64,000 nucleotides of DNA. Source: Hyphomicrobiales bacterium. GTDB taxonomy: Bacteria > Pseudomonadota > Alphaproteobacteria > Rhizobiales > Beijerinckiaceae. Of the stretch, positions 1 through 10,647 are shown piece after piece. Where the stretch lies: positions 32,467-96,466 of the forward strand of contig JAFBAS010000078.1 in assembly GCA_019247605.1 (NCBI GenBank). Direction: 5' to 3'. The number at the start of each line of letters is the position of its first letter. The stretch's first letter is position 1. The notes beneath the pieces were generated by a model. That model did not search any database. It saw nothing but the letters and a program-made list of their open reading frames with translations, and was not told where the DNA came from. A program made the translations under genes and the position numbers.

Positions 1-1385
1 GGCAACCACATGAAATTGACATCGCCTTGGAGCTGCCGCTCGAACGCTGCCGTCACCGTCTTGATTCCATAGCCCAAGGATTTGGGCGCGGAGGGAGACG
101 GGCCGCCCATTTCGATCCAGTCCAAGGCGAGCCGTCCGGATTCGAGGGACCAGGTGAGATCGACCTTTCCGGCGAGCGCGGAGAGGGCACCGTATTTTGC
201 GGCATTCGTCGCAAGTTCGTGCAAGGCAAGTCCCACGCTCTGACCGATTGCCGCCGGCAGCACGATGTCGGGGCCGGAGGCCGTGATTTTTTCCCCGGTC
301 TTGTTGCGATATGGGGCGAGTTCCTGCTCCACGATACTTTCAAGCTTTGCCCCTTCCCACCGCGAGCTCGCCAGCAGGGCGTGAGCGCGCGACAAGGCGC
401 CGATGCGGCCCTCGATCGCGGCCACATAAGCGGCGAGGTTCTCGGCACGAGTGAGGCGCACGATCGCCTGCACGACCGCGAGCGCGTTCTTGGCGCGATG
501 ATCGACTTCCCGCGCGAGCAAGAGCTGGTGCTCCTGTGCCTTCTCCAAATCGGTCATGTCGACCGTTACTCCGCTCAGCCTCGTGATCGCGCCTGTCGAA
601 TCGCGCTCCGCGGCGGCAATGCCGATGCAGGAGCGGATCTCGGCTGAGGGGCGCCGCACTCGGAATTTCGCCTGCAAGATGGGTGCGTCGCTCGCCGCTT
701 CGCGCAGCGTTTTTTGGAAAACCGGCAGATCTTCCTCAACGATCAAGGGAAGCACCGATTCCGGCGTGGCGCGGAAGCTTTTGGGGTCCACACCGAAGAT
801 CCGGCATTGCCCGTCGTCCCAAGTGCTGTGATCGGCGGAGAAATCCCAATCCCAGGACCCCATCTGGCCCGCGGCAAGCGCGAGGCTGCGAAGTTGCTCG
901 CTCTGAATGAGGCGAGCATTCGCCGCCTCGAGTTCCGAAGTCCTTTCTGCGACGCGTTCCTCCAAGAGCCGGTTCAAAGTCTCGAGCTGCTTGGACTTCC
1001 TATACAGCTCGGCAAAGACTTTGATCTTGGCCCGCAGAACTTCCGGGACGACGGGAACCGGAACATAATCGACTGCGCCCATTTCATAGCCCCGAAGCGC
1101 ATCCACTTCGGTCAAGAGCACCGCCGAAACAAATATGATCGCAGTTTGCCGGAAGCGGGGATGCTCGCGCACCATCCTCGCGAATTCGAAGCCGTCGAGC
1201 TCCGGCATGCAGACATCGACGAGGATCACTGCAATCTCGCTGGTCAGCAATCGCTCGAGCGCCTCGCGCGCGGAAGTCGCCTTGATCAGGTTTTCTCCAA
1301 GCCCGGAGAGGATGGCCTCGTAGCTCAGGAGCTTGGCCGGCTGATCATCCACAAGAAGAATGTTGACCGGCGCATTGGGATCCAC
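1..1385 (-). CDS. REC-PAS-HWE sensor histidine kinase (3' end outside window)
   Basis: Partial gene; about 461 residues are visible and the last few tens lie beyond position 1. Domain order: receiver domain (about residues 5-120, phospho-acceptor Asp in VILVDVCMPELDG), coiled segment, PAS domain (about 165-275), then an HWE-type kinase core with H-box EVDHRAKNALAVVQ, the SRWEG signature, N-box LHELATNAAKYGALS and G-box GYGIKTV. The usual receiver lysine near DYVPVPVVPE looks replaced, so the receiver may be atypical. No membrane segment, so a cytosolic sensor. Start is GTG at 1385-1383, 17 nt after the stop of the poly-HAMP kinase and preceded by GGGGGAA, so the two are probably one transcript. 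HWE kinases commonly feed PhyR in the alphaproteobacterial stress response (family knowledge); that this one does is inference. Confidence 0.85.
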   Translation of the reverse strand, partial: MDPNAPVNILLVDDQPAKLLSYEAILSGLGENLIKATSAREALERLLTSEIAVILVDVCMPELDGFEFARMVREHPRFRQTAIIFVSAVLLTEVDALRGYEMGAVDYVPVPVVPEVLRAKIKVFAELYRKSKQLETLNRLLEERVAERTSELEAANARLIQSEQLRSLALAAGQMGSWDWDFSADHSTWDDGQCRIFGVDPKSFRATPESVLPLIVEEDLPVFQKTLREAASDAPILQAKFRVRRPSAEIRSCIGIAAAERDSTGAITRLSGVTVDMTDLEKAQEHQLLLAREVDHRAKNALAVVQAIVRLTRAENLAAYVAAIEGRIGALSRAHALLASSRWEGAKLESIVEQELAPYRNKTGEKITASGPDIVLPAAIGQSVGLALHELATNAAKYGALSALAGKVDLTWSLESGRLALDWIEMGGPSPSAPKSLGYGIKTVTAAFERQLQGDVNFMWL

Positions 1386-1402
1386 GACTGAGTTCCCCCG
1401 CC

Positions 1403-4400
1403 TCAGCGATGAAGCCACATCCGCAGCGCCGAGAAGAGCTGCTCTGTGTTCACCGGCTTCGCCAAATAGTCGGACGCGCCCGCCTCGAGGCACTTCTCCC
1501 GATCACCTTTCATCGCTTTCGCGGTGAGCGAAATGATGGGCAGGCGTCGCATCTTCGGCCTCGACCGGATCTCGTGGATCGTTTGGTAGCCGTCCATCTC
1601 GGGCATCATGATGTCGATGAGCGCGATGGCGAGATCAGGCGTATCGTCGACGAGGCGGACCGCTTCGGCGCCTGTCGTCGCCGTGAGCACCTTCATGCCG
1701 CGTCTCTCGAGCAGGCTGCTGAGCGCGAAGATGTTGCGCGCGTCGTCGTCGACGAGCAAGACCGTGCGCCCGACGAGGTCGTCATCCGAGCGACTCAAGC
1801 GCTCGAGCATGCGCTGTTTTTCCGGCGGCAATTGCGCCGTGACGCGATGCATGAACAAAGCGGTCTCGTCGAGCAACCGCTCGGGCGATTCGACGCCCTT
1901 CACCACGATGCTTCTCGCCATCTGATGGAGCCGGGCATCCTCCTCGGCCGACAGCTCTCGGCCGGTGAAGACCACGACGGGAGTTGATCGCAGATCATCC
2001 TGCCCGCCGATCTGCTCCAATACCTCAAATCCCGTCATGTCTGGGAGCCTCAGATCGAGCACGACGCAATCGAAGGGCCGCTCCCGCATGGCCTCGAGAG
2101 CGGCGCCACCGGTCGACACGCTGACGATCTCGATGTCGTCATGGGCGAGCAACGTCCTGATGCTGAGCTGCTCGGCCGGATCGTCCTCGACCACCAGAAG
2201 GTTTCGACGGCGAGGCTTGGCGTATTCCTTGATGCGATCAAGAAGCTGGCCGAGTTCGGTCGGCGCGGTGGGCTTCGTGACAAAGGAAAAGGCGCCCCGC
2301 GACAAGCCATGCTGACGGTCCTCGTCGAGCGTCATGACGTGGACGGGGATGTGCCGCGTCAGCGGATCCTGTTTGAGTTGGCTCAGAACGGTCCAGCCGA
2401 GCATGTCTGGAAGGAAGATGTCGAGGGATATTGCCGTGGGTTGGTACTGCTTGGCAAGATCGATCGCATCGGCTCCTCGCATCGTGACGATTACCTTGAA
2501 GTCGTGCTCGCGAGCGATGTCGGCGGTGATCCTCGCATAATTCGGATCATCCTCCACGATGAGCAAAATAGCATCGCCCGGGTCGATCTCCATGCGATCG
2601 TCCGCGATGGCCTCGGCCGCAATTTCGGTCGACGGCAAGCTGGCGAGCGTGGATTTGAGCGCTTCGCGTTGCGAGGGCGTGAGGGCACGCGAGGGGCCAA
2701 CCGGATCCACATATTTGATGGGCAAATACAAGGTGAAGCAGCTTCCCGAACCCGGCACGCTGCGCAAGTGGATTTCTCCGCCCAGGAGGTTGGCGAGCTC
2801 GCGGCTGATCGCAAGGCCAAGACCGGTGCCGCCATAACGGCGGCTCGTGCTGGCGTCAGCCTGCTGGAACGCTTCGAAAATGAGTTTCTGCTTCTCGGGC
2901 AAAATCCCGATACCGGTATCGCAGACCTCGAAGGCGACGACTTCCGGCGCTTGCCTGAGCACCGGATGATCGAGATTCCAACCCTCGAAGGCGGGCCGGA
3001 CTCTGAGGTTCACATAACCCTTCTCGGTGAATTTGAAGGCGTTCGAGAGGAGGTTCTTCAACACCTGCTGCAACCGCTTGGAATCGGTAACGATGCTGTG
3101 CCCGAGCTCGGGCGAGACCTCGACGTTGAAACCGAGCTTGCGGTTCTCAGCCTCGTGGCGGAAGGGACGCGCGACGGTCTCGATGACGTTGGAGAAGAAG
3201 ATTTCCTCGGCATCGACCGAGACCGTGCCGGACTCGATTTTCGAGAGATCGAGGATGTCGCTGATAAGGTTGAGAAGGTCCGTCCCCGCCCCATGGATGG
3301 TGCGGGCGAACTCGACCTGCTTGCCGGTCAGATTGCCGTCCGCGTTTTCCGAGAGCTGTTGGCCGAGAATGAGGATGCTATTGAGCGGCGTGCGCAACTC
3401 GTGCGACATGTTGGCGAGGAATTCCGATTTGTATTTCGAGGTGAGGGCAAGCTCGGAGGCTTTTTCCTCGAGCGCGCCTCGCGCCTGTTCGATCTCCTGG
3501 TTTTTTCTCTCCACTTCGACATTGCGTTCCGCGAGCTGCTGGGCCTTCTGCCCGAGCTGCTCGTTGGTCTGCTGCAACTCGACCTGTTGGGATTGCAACT
3601 CCGCCGCCAGCTGTTGGGACTGCTTGAGCAAGCTTTCCGTTTGCATCGATGCGGCGATGCTGTTCAGGACGATGCCGATGCTCGCCGTCAATTGCTCCAG
3701 GAACGTGATCTGCAACGTCGTAAAGGGAGCGATCGAGGCGAGCTCGATGACCGCTTTGACCCCGTTCTCGAAGAGCACCGGCAGGACGATCACGTTGCGC
3801 GGCGCGATCTTGAAGAGCGCCGAGCCGATCTGCAATGAATCGACCGGCAAATCCGAGACGAGAAGTCGCCGTTTGTCGTGCGCCGATTGGCCGATGAGTC
3901 CCTGGCCGACCGTAATCTCGATTGGATATTGCGAGTGCGCGTCCTCGGCGTAGGTCGCCACGAGCTGCAGCTTCGAGTCCTCCTCGTCGCTCATGCGGTA
4001 TATGACGCCGAGCTGTGCGCTCACGAGTGGTGCGAGCTCGGTCAAGAGCAAACGCCCGACAGCCTCGAGGTCGCGCTGTCCCTGCAGCATGTTGGTGAAT
4101 TTCGCGAGATTGGTCTTCAGCCAATCCTGTTCCGTATTGCGCTCGGTCGTGAGGCGCAAATTGCCGATCATCGTGTTGATGTTGTCCTTCAGCTCCGCGA
4201 CTTCACCGCGGGCCTCGACCTGAATGGAACGTGTCAAATCACCTTTGGTGACGGCGGTGGCGACCTCGGCGATGGCGCGCACTTGCGTCGTGAGATTGGC
4301 GGCAAGCAGATTGACGTTGCCCGTCAAGTCTTTCCATGTCCCGGCTGCTCCCGGCACATTCGCCTGCCCGCCGAGGCGGCCCTCGACGCCGACTTCTCGC

Positions 4401-7400
4401 GCGACCGTGGTCACCTGATCGGCGAAGGTCGCAAGCGTGTCGGTCATGTTGTTGATCGTCTCGGCAAGCGCCGCGACCTCGCCCTTCGAGCGAACGGTGA
4501 GGTTTTGCTTGAGATCGCCGTTCGCCACCGCGGTGACGACCTTCACGATGCCGCGCACCTGTTCGGTGAGGTTGAGCGCCATCACGTTCACCGTGTCGGT
4601 GAGGTCCTTCCAGGTTCCGGCAACGCCGGGCACCTGGGCCTGCCCGCCGAGCTTCCCTTCGGTGCCCACCTCGCGCGCCACGCGCGTCACCTCCGACGCG
4701 AAGCCGTTGAGCTGGTCGACCATGGTGTTGATCGTGTCCTTGAGCTCAAGGATCTCGCCCTTCACGTCGACCGTGATCTTGCGCGAGAGGTCGCCTCGCG
4801 CCACCGCGGTCGTCACCTCGGCGATGTTGCGCACCTGCGTCGTGAGGTTGGCCGCAAGCAGGTTGACGTTGTCGGTGAGGTCCTTCCAGGTTCCGGCAAC
4901 GCCCGGCACGACGGCTTGGCCGCCGAGCCTTCCTTCCGTGCCCACTTCGCGCGCCACGCGCGTCACCTCCGCCGCGAAGGAACGCAGCTGTTCCACCATT
5001 GTGTTCAGGGTTTCCTTGAGCAGCAGGATCTCGCCGCGCACGTCGACCGTGATCTTGCGCGAAAGGTCTCCCGTGGCGATCGCGGTTGCGACCTCGGCAA
5101 TGTTGCGCACTTGCGCCGTCAGGTTGCCGGCCATGGAATTGACGTTGTCGGTAAGGTCCTTCCACGTGCCGGCGACGCCGGGCACTTGTGCCTGACCACC
5201 GAGCTTGCCCTCGGTGCCGACCTCGCGTGCCACGCGCGTCACCTCGGAGGCGAAGGCGTTGAGCTGATCCACCATCGTGTTGATCGTGTTCTTGAGCTCC
5301 AGGATCTCGCCTTTCACGTCGACCGTGATTTTGCGCGACAAATCACCTCTCGCGACGGCCGTCGTCACTTCGGCGATGTTGCGCACTTGGGCCGTGAGGT
5401 TGCCCGCCATTGAATTCACGCTATCAGTCAGGTCCTTCCACGTGCCGGCAACGCCCGGGACCTGCGCCTGGCCTCCCAAACGCCCTTCGGTGCCGACCTC
5501 GCGCGCCACGCGAGTCACCTCACCCGCGAAGCGATTGAGCTGATCCACCATCGTGTTCAGCGTTTCCTTCAGCTGAAGAATCTCGCCCCGCACGTCCACG
5601 GTGATCTTGCGCGACAAATCCCCCGTGGCGATGGCGGTCGCGACCTCGGCAATATTGCGGACCTGGGCCGTCAGATTGCCGGCCATCGAGTTCACGCTGT
5701 CCGTCAAATCCTTCCAGGTGCCGGCGACTCCCGAGACCTGCGCTTGCCCGCCAAGCTTGCCGTCCGTTCCCACTTCGCGCGCGACCCGCGTCACCTCGGC
5801 CGCGAAGGCGTTGAGCTGGTCCACCATCGTATTGATGGTTTCCTTGAGCTGCAGGATTTCGCCGCTCACATTGACCGTAATCTTCTTGGAAAGGTCGCCG
5901 CGCGCGACCGCCGTCGCCACCTCGGCGAGGTTGCGCACCTGCGCGGTCAAATTGCTCGCCATTGAATTGACGCTGTCGGTGAGGTCCTTCCAGGTGCCGG
6001 CGACGCCACGCACCATGGCTTGGCCACCGAGCTTGCCCTCCGTGCCGACCTCGCGCGCCACGCGCGTGACCTCGGAGGCGAAGGCATTGAGCTGATCGAC
6101 GGTGGTGTTGATGGTCTCCTTGAGTTGGAGGATTTCGCCCCGCACGTCGACCGTGATCTTCTTCGAAAGGTCAACGTTCGCGATGGCCGTCGAGACCTCG
6201 GCAATATTGCGCACCTGCGCGGTCAAATTGCTCGCCATCGAATTGACGCTGTCGGTAAGGTCTTTCCACGTGCCGGCGACGCCGAGCACATTCGCCTGGC
6301 CGCCGAGGCGCCCTTCTGTCCCGACTTCGCGAGCGACACGCGTCACCTCGCCGGCGAAAGCGTTCAGCTGGTCGACCATCGTGTTGAGCGTCTCCTTGAG
6401 CTGGAGAATCTCGCCGCTCACATTGACGGTGATTTTCTTCGAGAGGTCGCCGCCGGCAATGGCGGTCGCGACCTCCGCGATATTCCGCACCTGGGCGGTC
6501 AAGTTGCCCGCCATGAAATTCACGCTGTCGGTCAAATCCTTCCAAGTCCCAGCGACGCCAGGGACGGTCGCCTGGCCGCCGAGCTTGCCTTCGGTGCCAA
6601 CTTCACGCGCCACGCGCGTCACCTCGGAGGCGAAGGCGTTCAGCTGATCGACCATGGTGTTGATCGTGTCCTTCAGCTCGAGAATTTCGCCCCGCACGTC
6701 GACGGTGATCTTGCGCGACAGGTCGCCACGCGCGACTGCCGTGGTCACGTGCGCGATGTTGCGCACCTGATCCGTCAGGTTGCCACACATGGCGTTAACC
6801 GAGTCCGTGAGGTCCTTCCAGGTGCCGGCGACGCCCGGCACGGTGGCCTGGCCACCGAGCTTCCCGTCAGTGCCCACCTCACGCGCCACGCGCGTCACCT
6901 CGGACGCGAAGGAGCGAAGCTGATCGACCATCGTGTTGATGGCTTCCTTGAGCTGGAGGATTTCGCCGCGAACGTCGACGGTGATCTTCTTCGAGAGGTC
7001 GCCATTCGCGACCGCGATCGTCACTTCGGCGATGTTGCGCACTTGCGCTGTGAGGTTGTTCGCCATCGAGTTGACGCTCTCGGTGAGGTCTTTCCACACA
7101 CCGCTCACGCCGCGCACCTGGGCCTGGCCGCCAAGCTTCCCCTCCGTGCCGACCTCGCGCGCCACGCGGGTGACCTCGGAGGTGAAGACCCCGAGCTGCT
7201 TGATCATGGTATTCACGATCGTCGCCGATTCGAGGAATTTTCCCTGGAGCGGCCGACCGTCCACGTCGAGGCGCACCGTGTGCAAAAGATTTCCTTGGGC
7301 GACGGCCGCGATGGCGCGTGTCACCTCCGTGGTCGGCCAAAGGAGATCGTCGATAAGGGCGTTGAGCGTGCCTTCCATTTCGCCCCAAGCCCCGTCAATC

Positions 7401-7714
7401 GAGCCGAACTTGGCGCGAAGCCTGGTCCGCCCTTCGCGCCCGACCACTTGGCCCAGGCGGTCGAGCTCTCGCGCCATGCGTTGATTGGTGGCTCCGATTT
7501 CATTGAAGGCGTCCGCGATCTTGCCGAGAAGTCCGGCGCCGCTCTTCAGGCGGGCGGAGAAATCGCCGACCCGCATCGCTTCGAGCGCGTGCAGCAGCTC
7601 GATCAACTCGCTGGACGAGGCGCCGTCGTGAGCATCGGCGCCGTTCAACCGGGACGTTTTGGTGGGCAACCGGCGCGCTTTCGGCTTATGGAGCACTTGT
7701 TCGACGTCACCCAT
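1403..7714 (-). CDS. Giant cytosolic poly-HAMP hybrid histidine kinase with three receiver domains
   Basis: 2,103 residues. The N-terminal part (about 40-1195) is a HAMP array: a degenerate HAMP region, then 11 near-identical units of about 92 residues, each containing [32 protein letters not shown] and [15 protein letters not shown]. Then follow a GAF domain (about 1206-1350), a coiled coil rich in Q and E, HisKA (H-box [10 protein letters not shown] near 1440), HATPase_c (N-box [12 protein letters not shown]-boxes DTGIGI and GTGLGLAIS), and three receivers (about 1715-1830, 1833-1945, 1983-2100) with phospho-Asp in [16 protein letters not shown] and LIDIMMPE. No transmembrane segment. This architecture is like group III hybrid kinases (fungal Nik1/Os-1 type), which sense osmotic and related stress; the signal here is unknown. 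A candidate EcfG promoter lies 177 nt upstream. Confidence 0.95.
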   Translation of the reverse strand: MGDVEQVLHKPKARRLPTKTSRLNGADAHDGASSSELIELLHALEAMRVGDFSARLKSGAGLLGKIADAFNEIGATNQRMARELDRLGQVVGREGRTRLRAKFGSIDGAWGEMEGTLNALIDDLLWPTTEVTRAIAAVAQGNLLHTVRLDVDGRPLQGKFLESATIVNTMIKQLGVFTSEVTRVAREVGTEGKLGGQAQVRGVSGVWKDLTESVNSMANNLTAQVRNIAEVTIAVANGDLSKKITVDVRGEILQLKEAINTMVDQLRSFASEVTRVAREVGTDGKLGGQATVPGVAGTWKDLTDSVNAMCGNLTDQVRNIAHVTTAVARGDLSRKITVDVRGEILELKDTINTMVDQLNAFASEVTRVAREVGTEGKLGGQATVPGVAGTWKDLTDSVNFMAGNLTAQVRNIAEVATAIAGGDLSKKITVNVSGEILQLKETLNTMVDQLNAFAGEVTRVAREVGTEGRLGGQANVLGVAGTWKDLTDSVNSMASNLTAQVRNIAEVSTAIANVDLSKKITVDVRGEILQLKETINTTVDQLNAFASEVTRVAREVGTEGKLGGQAMVRGVAGTWKDLTDSVNSMASNLTAQVRNLAEVATAVARGDLSKKITVNVSGEILQLKETINTMVDQLNAFAAEVTRVAREVGTDGKLGGQAQVSGVAGTWKDLTDSVNSMAGNLTAQVRNIAEVATAIATGDLSRKITVDVRGEILQLKETLNTMVDQLNRFAGEVTRVAREVGTEGRLGGQAQVPGVAGTWKDLTDSVNSMAGNLTAQVRNIAEVTTAVARGDLSRKITVDVKGEILELKNTINTMVDQLNAFASEVTRVAREVGTEGKLGGQAQVPGVAGTWKDLTDNVNSMAGNLTAQVRNIAEVATAIATGDLSRKITVDVRGEILLLKETLNTMVEQLRSFAAEVTRVAREVGTEGRLGGQAVVPGVAGTWKDLTDNVNLLAANLTTQVRNIAEVTTAVARGDLSRKITVDVKGEILELKDTINTMVDQLNGFASEVTRVAREVGTEGKLGGQAQVPGVAGTWKDLTDTVNVMALNLTEQVRGIVKVVTAVANGDLKQNLTVRSKGEVAALAETINNMTDTLATFADQVTTVAREVGVEGRLGGQANVPGAAGTWKDLTGNVNLLAANLTTQVRAIAEVATAVTKGDLTRSIQVEARGEVAELKDNINTMIGNLRLTTERNTEQDWLKTNLAKFTNMLQGQRDLEAVGRLLLTELAPLVSAQLGVIYRMSDEEDSKLQLVATYAEDAHSQYPIEITVGQGLIGQSAHDKRRLLVSDLPVDSLQIGSALFKIAPRNVIVLPVLFENGVKAVIELASIAPFTTLQITFLEQLTASIGIVLNSIAASMQTESLLKQSQQLAAELQSQQVELQQTNEQLGQKAQQLAERNVEVERKNQEIEQARGALEEKASELALTSKYKSEFLANMSHELRTPLNSILILGQQLSENADGNLTGKQVEFARTIHGAGTDLLNLISDILDLSKIESGTVSVDAEEIFFSNVIETVARPFRHEAENRKLGFNVEVSPELGHSIVTDSKRLQQVLKNLLSNAFKFTEKGYVNLRVRPAFEGWNLDHPVLRQAPEVVAFEVCDTGIGILPEKQKLIFEAFQQADASTSRRYGGTGLGLAISRELANLLGGEIHLRSVPGSGSCFTLYLPIKYVDPVGPSRALTPSQREALKSTLASLPSTEIAAEAIADDRMEIDPGDAILLIVEDDPNYARITADIAREHDFKVIVTMRGADAIDLAKQYQPTAISLDIFLPDMLGWTVLSQLKQDPLTRHIPVHVMTLDEDRQHGLSRGAFSFVTKPTAPTELGQLLDRIKEYAKPRRRNLLVVEDDPAEQLSIRTLLAHDDIEIVSVSTGGAALEAMRERPFDCVVLDLRLPDMTGFEVLEQIGGQDDLRSTPVVVFTGRELSAEEDARLHQMARSIVVKGVESPERLLDETALFMHRVTAQLPPEKQRMLERLSRSDDDLVGRTVLLVDDDARNIFALSSLLERRGMKVLTATTGAEAVRLVDDTPDLAIALIDIMMPEMDGYQTIHEIRSRPKMRRLPIISLTAKAMKGDREKCLEAGASDYLAKPVNTEQLFSALRMWLHR
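4150..7190 (-). repeat. Eleven in-frame ~276-nt repeats encoding HAMP units
   Basis: Eleven consecutive copies of a ~276-bp unit inside the hybrid kinase gene. The peptide [11 protein letters not shown] (TTVAREVGV in the last copy) recurs every ~92 residues, and neighbouring copies differ by only a few residues. Boundaries are approximate. Near-identity at DNA level implies recent expansion or gene conversion and makes copy-number change by recombination likely (inference). Confidence 0.9.
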
Positions 7715-7890
7715 GGCGGTCTCCGTGACCTTGCATCGTTTTGGAAAAAGCGGGGTAGTTCAGGGCGGGGAGAGGAGATGTTGGGCGCCCAGCAAAAAAT
7801 GGCGCCACAGGTAATCCCGTGTCGCAGGCCGCAACGGCATGAGCCGAGCTTCTCGGAATGCTAACCCCTCCAGGCAAAACACCGGCTCCG

Positions 7891-7915
7891 AACGCCTAGT
7901 ACGCAGAAAAGTTCC
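7891..7915 (-). promoter_or_regulatory. Candidate EcfG (general stress sigma) promoter of the kinase pair
   Basis: Minus strand reads GGAAC, 16 nt, CGTT, an exact match to the alphaproteobacterial EcfG consensus GGAAC-N16/17-CGTT. It is 177 nt upstream of the poly-HAMP kinase start. Assignment is by consensus and position only. Confidence 0.6.
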
Positions 7916-8100
7916 CAGCAGGTTCAAAAACTTTTTGCTCTTTCCAAGGTCCAAGCGGTCATGTGGAAACCGGGGAAAAAGGACCTCATACAGACCGACG
8001 GAGCCGCGCCAAAGACCCAACGCTGGCTAATTGGCCCTGCCGCCGGCAGGCCCGAGGTAGGCCGATCGCGAAATTGGCTCTCGGGGTGGTATTGACCTCG

Positions 8101-8126
8101 GGAACTTCGCACGAACTTGCGACGTT
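8101..8126 (+). promoter_or_regulatory. Candidate EcfG promoter of the small exported protein
   Basis: GGAAC, 17 nt, CGTT, 57 nt upstream of the ATG at 8183. Exact consensus match with C before GTT. Confidence 0.65.
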
Positions 8127-8182
8127 GCTTCTGCGAACACCTCAGTAAAATTGAGAGTACCTCAAGACAGGGAGGAGCAGTC

Positions 8183-8533
8183 ATGCGTAACATCGCGTTA
8201 TTCGCCATGTGCGCGGCGCTCTCGCTTGCTCATGTCGGTGCGGCTAAGTCAGACGTTATTCGCACACCGCGGATGACGACTGCCTCGTTTTCCTCGATCA
8301 ATGCTGTCGCTGTCATTAGCATCGAAGCTTTGTCGCAAGAAGCGCAAGAGCAGGTCTATGCGGCAAGCCTCCGCATGAGCGACGATCAGCTGCGCGCGCT
8401 ACGCCGCTCGATCGACAATCTTCCGGCCGCCGCGGAGGCCCTGAAGGCCAATGATCTTAAAACCTCTGACGTTGTCGCGGCGGTCATCAATGGTGATGGG
8501 CAGTTGTTGTTGATCACAGCGATGGTCATCTGA
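8183..8533 (+). CDS. Small secreted protein of unknown function
   Basis: 116 residues. The N-terminus MRNIALFAMCAALSLAHVG followed by AAKS looks like a cleaved signal peptide, so the mature product of about 95 residues should be periplasmic or secreted. The rest has a helical stretch (LSQEAQEQVYAASLRMSDDQ) and a hydrophobic C-terminus; no family recognised. Start is supported by GGAGGAG 6 nt upstream. It is monocistronic: an EcfG-type promoter sits 57 nt before it and a strong terminator 35 nt after it. Probably a general stress protein (inference). Confidence 0.75.
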   Translation: MRNIALFAMCAALSLAHVGAAKSDVIRTPRMTTASFSSINAVAVISIEALSQEAQEQVYAASLRMSDDQLRALRRSIDNLPAAAEALKANDLKTSDVVAAVINGDGQLLLITAMVI

Positions 8534-8567
8534 CCCGGAGGCGCTTCACCGACCCGCCACGTTAACT

Positions 8568-8591
8568 GGGCGCCCGAAGGCGCCCCTTTTT
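8568..8591 (+). terminator. Rho-independent terminator
   Basis: Perfect 7-bp stem GGGCGCC/GGCGCCC with a CGAA loop followed by CTTTTT, just after the small secreted protein gene. Confidence 0.85.
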
Positions 8592-8616
8592 ATGACCAAA
8601 GCCACGTCGGCGCAGT

Positions 8617-9156
8617 TCACTGCATCTTTCCGGAAAGATCCTGCGCCATCTTTTCGTGCTTTTGCACGGTAGACAGCGTTTCGCCCAACGCGGACTTCAT
8701 CTGATCGTTCGTCGCGGCCGGCTCGAGCTGGGTTTGGATGGTGTTCGCCACATCCGAGTGCATTTTCGCCTGAGCCTCAATATACGCCTTGTCGAAATCG
8801 GTTCCCTTCGCGGCCTTGAGCTCCTGATCGCTGCTCTTGGCTTCTGACAAAAGCGAGTTCGTCGCATCGCTCGAGGCCGGCTTGAGCTTTAGCTGCCGCG
8901 CCAGGCCCGCCATGGTCTTCTCGTTCGTGCTATGGTCCTTGATCATTTCCTTGGCGAAATTCTTCACGTCGGCGTCCTTGCTGCGCCGCAGGGCCATTCT
9001 CGCGTCTGTAATCTCACCATGGTTGACCGTCTGCAGGAATTTAACGATCTGCCCTTCGGAAAGCGAGGGCGCGGTCGTGGATTGGCTCATGGCCGGAGAG
9101 GCCAGGAGGATTCCTGCAACCCCGATTCCGCAAAGCTTGAGGTGTCGCTCGATCAT
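8617..9156 (-). CDS. DUF4142 periplasmic protein
   Basis: 179 residues from the ATG at 9156. The N-terminus (MIERHLKLCGIGVAGILL, then ASPAMSQS) is a signal peptide, which favours this start over an in-frame one 240 nt upstream. The mature part matches the DUF4142 pattern: VKNFAKEMIKDHSTNEKTM followed by a long helical segment ending QKHEKMAQDLSGKM, a ferritin-like four-helix fold. Family members are abundant in Hyphomicrobiales and their function is unknown. An EcfG-type promoter lies 55 nt upstream. Confidence 0.85.
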   Translation of the reverse strand: MIERHLKLCGIGVAGILLASPAMSQSTTAPSLSEGQIVKFLQTVNHGEITDARMALRRSKDADVKNFAKEMIKDHSTNEKTMAGLARQLKLKPASSDATNSLLSEAKSSDQELKAAKGTDFDKAYIEAQAKMHSDVANTIQTQLEPAATNDQMKSALGETLSTVQKHEKMAQDLSGKMQ

Positions 9157-9210
9157 CTTGTATCCCCATTCCGTGGCAAAGCCCGCCAGCCCGGCGGTGT
9201 TCGGCAATCC

Positions 9211-9235
9211 AACGGGGCGCTCGCATCGTGGTTCC
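9211..9235 (-). promoter_or_regulatory. Candidate EcfG promoter of the DUF4142 gene
   Basis: Minus strand GGAAC, 16 nt, CGTT, exact consensus, 55 nt upstream of the DUF4142 start and downstream of the MFS stop. Confidence 0.65.
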
Positions 9236-9280
9236 ATGAAAGGCGCCTCGTCGGCATGCGTTTGAGAACTCTCCCGTTGC

Positions 9281-10558
9281 TCAGTCCAGGTAGTCGGAGG
9301 GCTTGGTTTCCGGGACCGAAATCCAAAGCAAGAGCGTCGCCGCGACCGCGACGCCGGTGATCCCGAGAAAGCCGATCGAGGTCCCGAATTTCGCAAAAAG
9401 AAAACCGGACACCGTGGTGCTGATTGCCGCGGCGGTCGCTTGCAGCATGCCGACCAATCCGACCGTCAGATTGAAGCGTCCGCTGCCGGTCGTCAGGTCC
9501 GTGATCACGAGGATAGTCAGGACCGTGATTATCGCCCCGCTAACCCCGTTGAGGACCTGCACCAGGATGAGGATCGGATAGAGGCTGAAAAGTGCGAGGA
9601 GCAGCGCGCGAAGCGCTTCCATGCCAAAAGCGACGAGGAGCAGCGGTTTGCGTCCGCGTTTTTCCGAATGATAGCCTGCCCAGGGCGCGAGGGCCGCGAC
9701 AACAAGTTGAGGTACAACCACAAGCCCGGACATGTAAAGCGAGCTGAGACGGCCACCACCAAGCGCCAGATTTTCGCCAATTATCGGCAACATCGATGCG
9801 TCCGCGAGCTGCAGAAGCATCAGGCATGCGGCGAAGGCAAGAAGAGGGGGGTTCTTGGCCAGATCTATAAGTCGCGAGCGCTCGCGAGACTTGTCACCCG
9901 TTTTTGCGTTGCGAGCTCGGTGATAATCGATTTCCTTGGGCTGAATGAGGTTGAGCGCGAGAAGCGCCGGCATGCAAAACCCTGCCGTGGCGAAAAATAT
10001 GGCTGGGGTCGAAAAGGTCGCGCCTATGAAGCCCATCAACCCCGCCGTGATCGCCGTACCCGCCGCCTGAAAGCGCTGATTGCGTCCTGTGCGCGAAGAC
10101 ATGGCTCGCCTGCCCACGAGGCCAAGGCTGATCGCGGAAATTCCGGGCCCGATCAAACCGGCAGTGATGCCGTGCAGAAGTTCGGCGAGCACCACCATTT
10201 GGAACGTCGGAACGAACGCGTAGATCAGAGCGGCGCCGGCGAGTGATATGATTCCGCAAGCGACCAACAGCCGCTTGCGCGCAATCTCATCGGCGAGCGC
10301 CCCTCCGGGAATCAGGCTGATCACCGCCGCGAGGCCACCGATCGTCAATACCAGGCCGACATCCGGCTTCGACCAGTTGAGCCCCGCCAAGTAGAATGCG
10401 ACGAAAGAGCCGAAGCTCGTCTGAACGTCCGAGATGAAGAAATTTGTCCAATCGAGCCCGAGCCGGCTTCGCTTCGAGATCGGCTCGCGCAAGGATTTGC
10501 GCGCTCTTCGGTATTTGGCGGCCGTTTTGCGGAGCGGTAGTCGAGACTTGCGTTTCAT
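9281..10558 (-). CDS. MFS transporter
   Basis: 425 residues with about 12 hydrophobic segments. The N-terminus is basic (KRKSRLPLRKTAAKYRRARK) and cytoplasmic. The loop between segments 2 and 3 has GGALADEIARKR, a variant of the MFS motif GxLaDrxGrr; the second half repeats it as GYHSEKRGRKP. Looks like a drug/metabolite efflux subfamily; the substrate cannot be read. Starts 89 nt after the end of the cytochrome remnant on the same strand, with no clear promoter of its own. Confidence 0.85.
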   Translation of the reverse strand: MKRKSRLPLRKTAAKYRRARKSLREPISKRSRLGLDWTNFFISDVQTSFGSFVAFYLAGLNWSKPDVGLVLTIGGLAAVISLIPGGALADEIARKRLLVACGIISLAGAALIYAFVPTFQMVVLAELLHGITAGLIGPGISAISLGLVGRRAMSSRTGRNQRFQAAGTAITAGLMGFIGATFSTPAIFFATAGFCMPALLALNLIQPKEIDYHRARNAKTGDKSRERSRLIDLAKNPPLLAFAACLMLLQLADASMLPIIGENLALGGGRLSSLYMSGLVVVPQLVVAALAPWAGYHSEKRGRKPLLLVAFGMEALRALLLALFSLYPILILVQVLNGVSGAIITVLTILVITDLTTGSGRFNLTVGLVGMLQATAAAISTTVSGFLFAKFGTSIGFLGITGVAVAATLLLWISVPETKPSDYLD

Positions 10559-10647
10559 GCGAGGCTAACCGGCCTCGGCGTTTGCGGGTTGCGCCGGCGT
10601 CGGGTTCTCTCGTTCTCGTGGCAGGAATCTCATTCCGCCGGCGGAGT

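Larger units (their letters stand above)
7715..8182. other. Divergent intergenic region between the kinase and a small exported protein gene
   Basis: 468 nt with no convincing gene. Short open frames on both strands have no recognisable family and no good ribosome binding site. It holds two candidate EcfG-type promoters pointing outwards, at 7891-7915 (minus) and 8101-8126 (plus). Confidence 0.6.

Noticed and set aside
2141..7864. Long plus-strand open frames (565, 511 and 614 codons) opposite the poly-HAMP kinase
   Set aside because: They are antisense frames of a GC-rich, highly repetitive gene; the products are Arg/His-rich with no domain, and the minus-strand reading has full domain architecture.
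7760..8208. Minus-strand frames in the intergenic region before the kinase
   Set aside because: No ribosome binding site, no known motif and overlapping candidate promoters; treated as non-coding.
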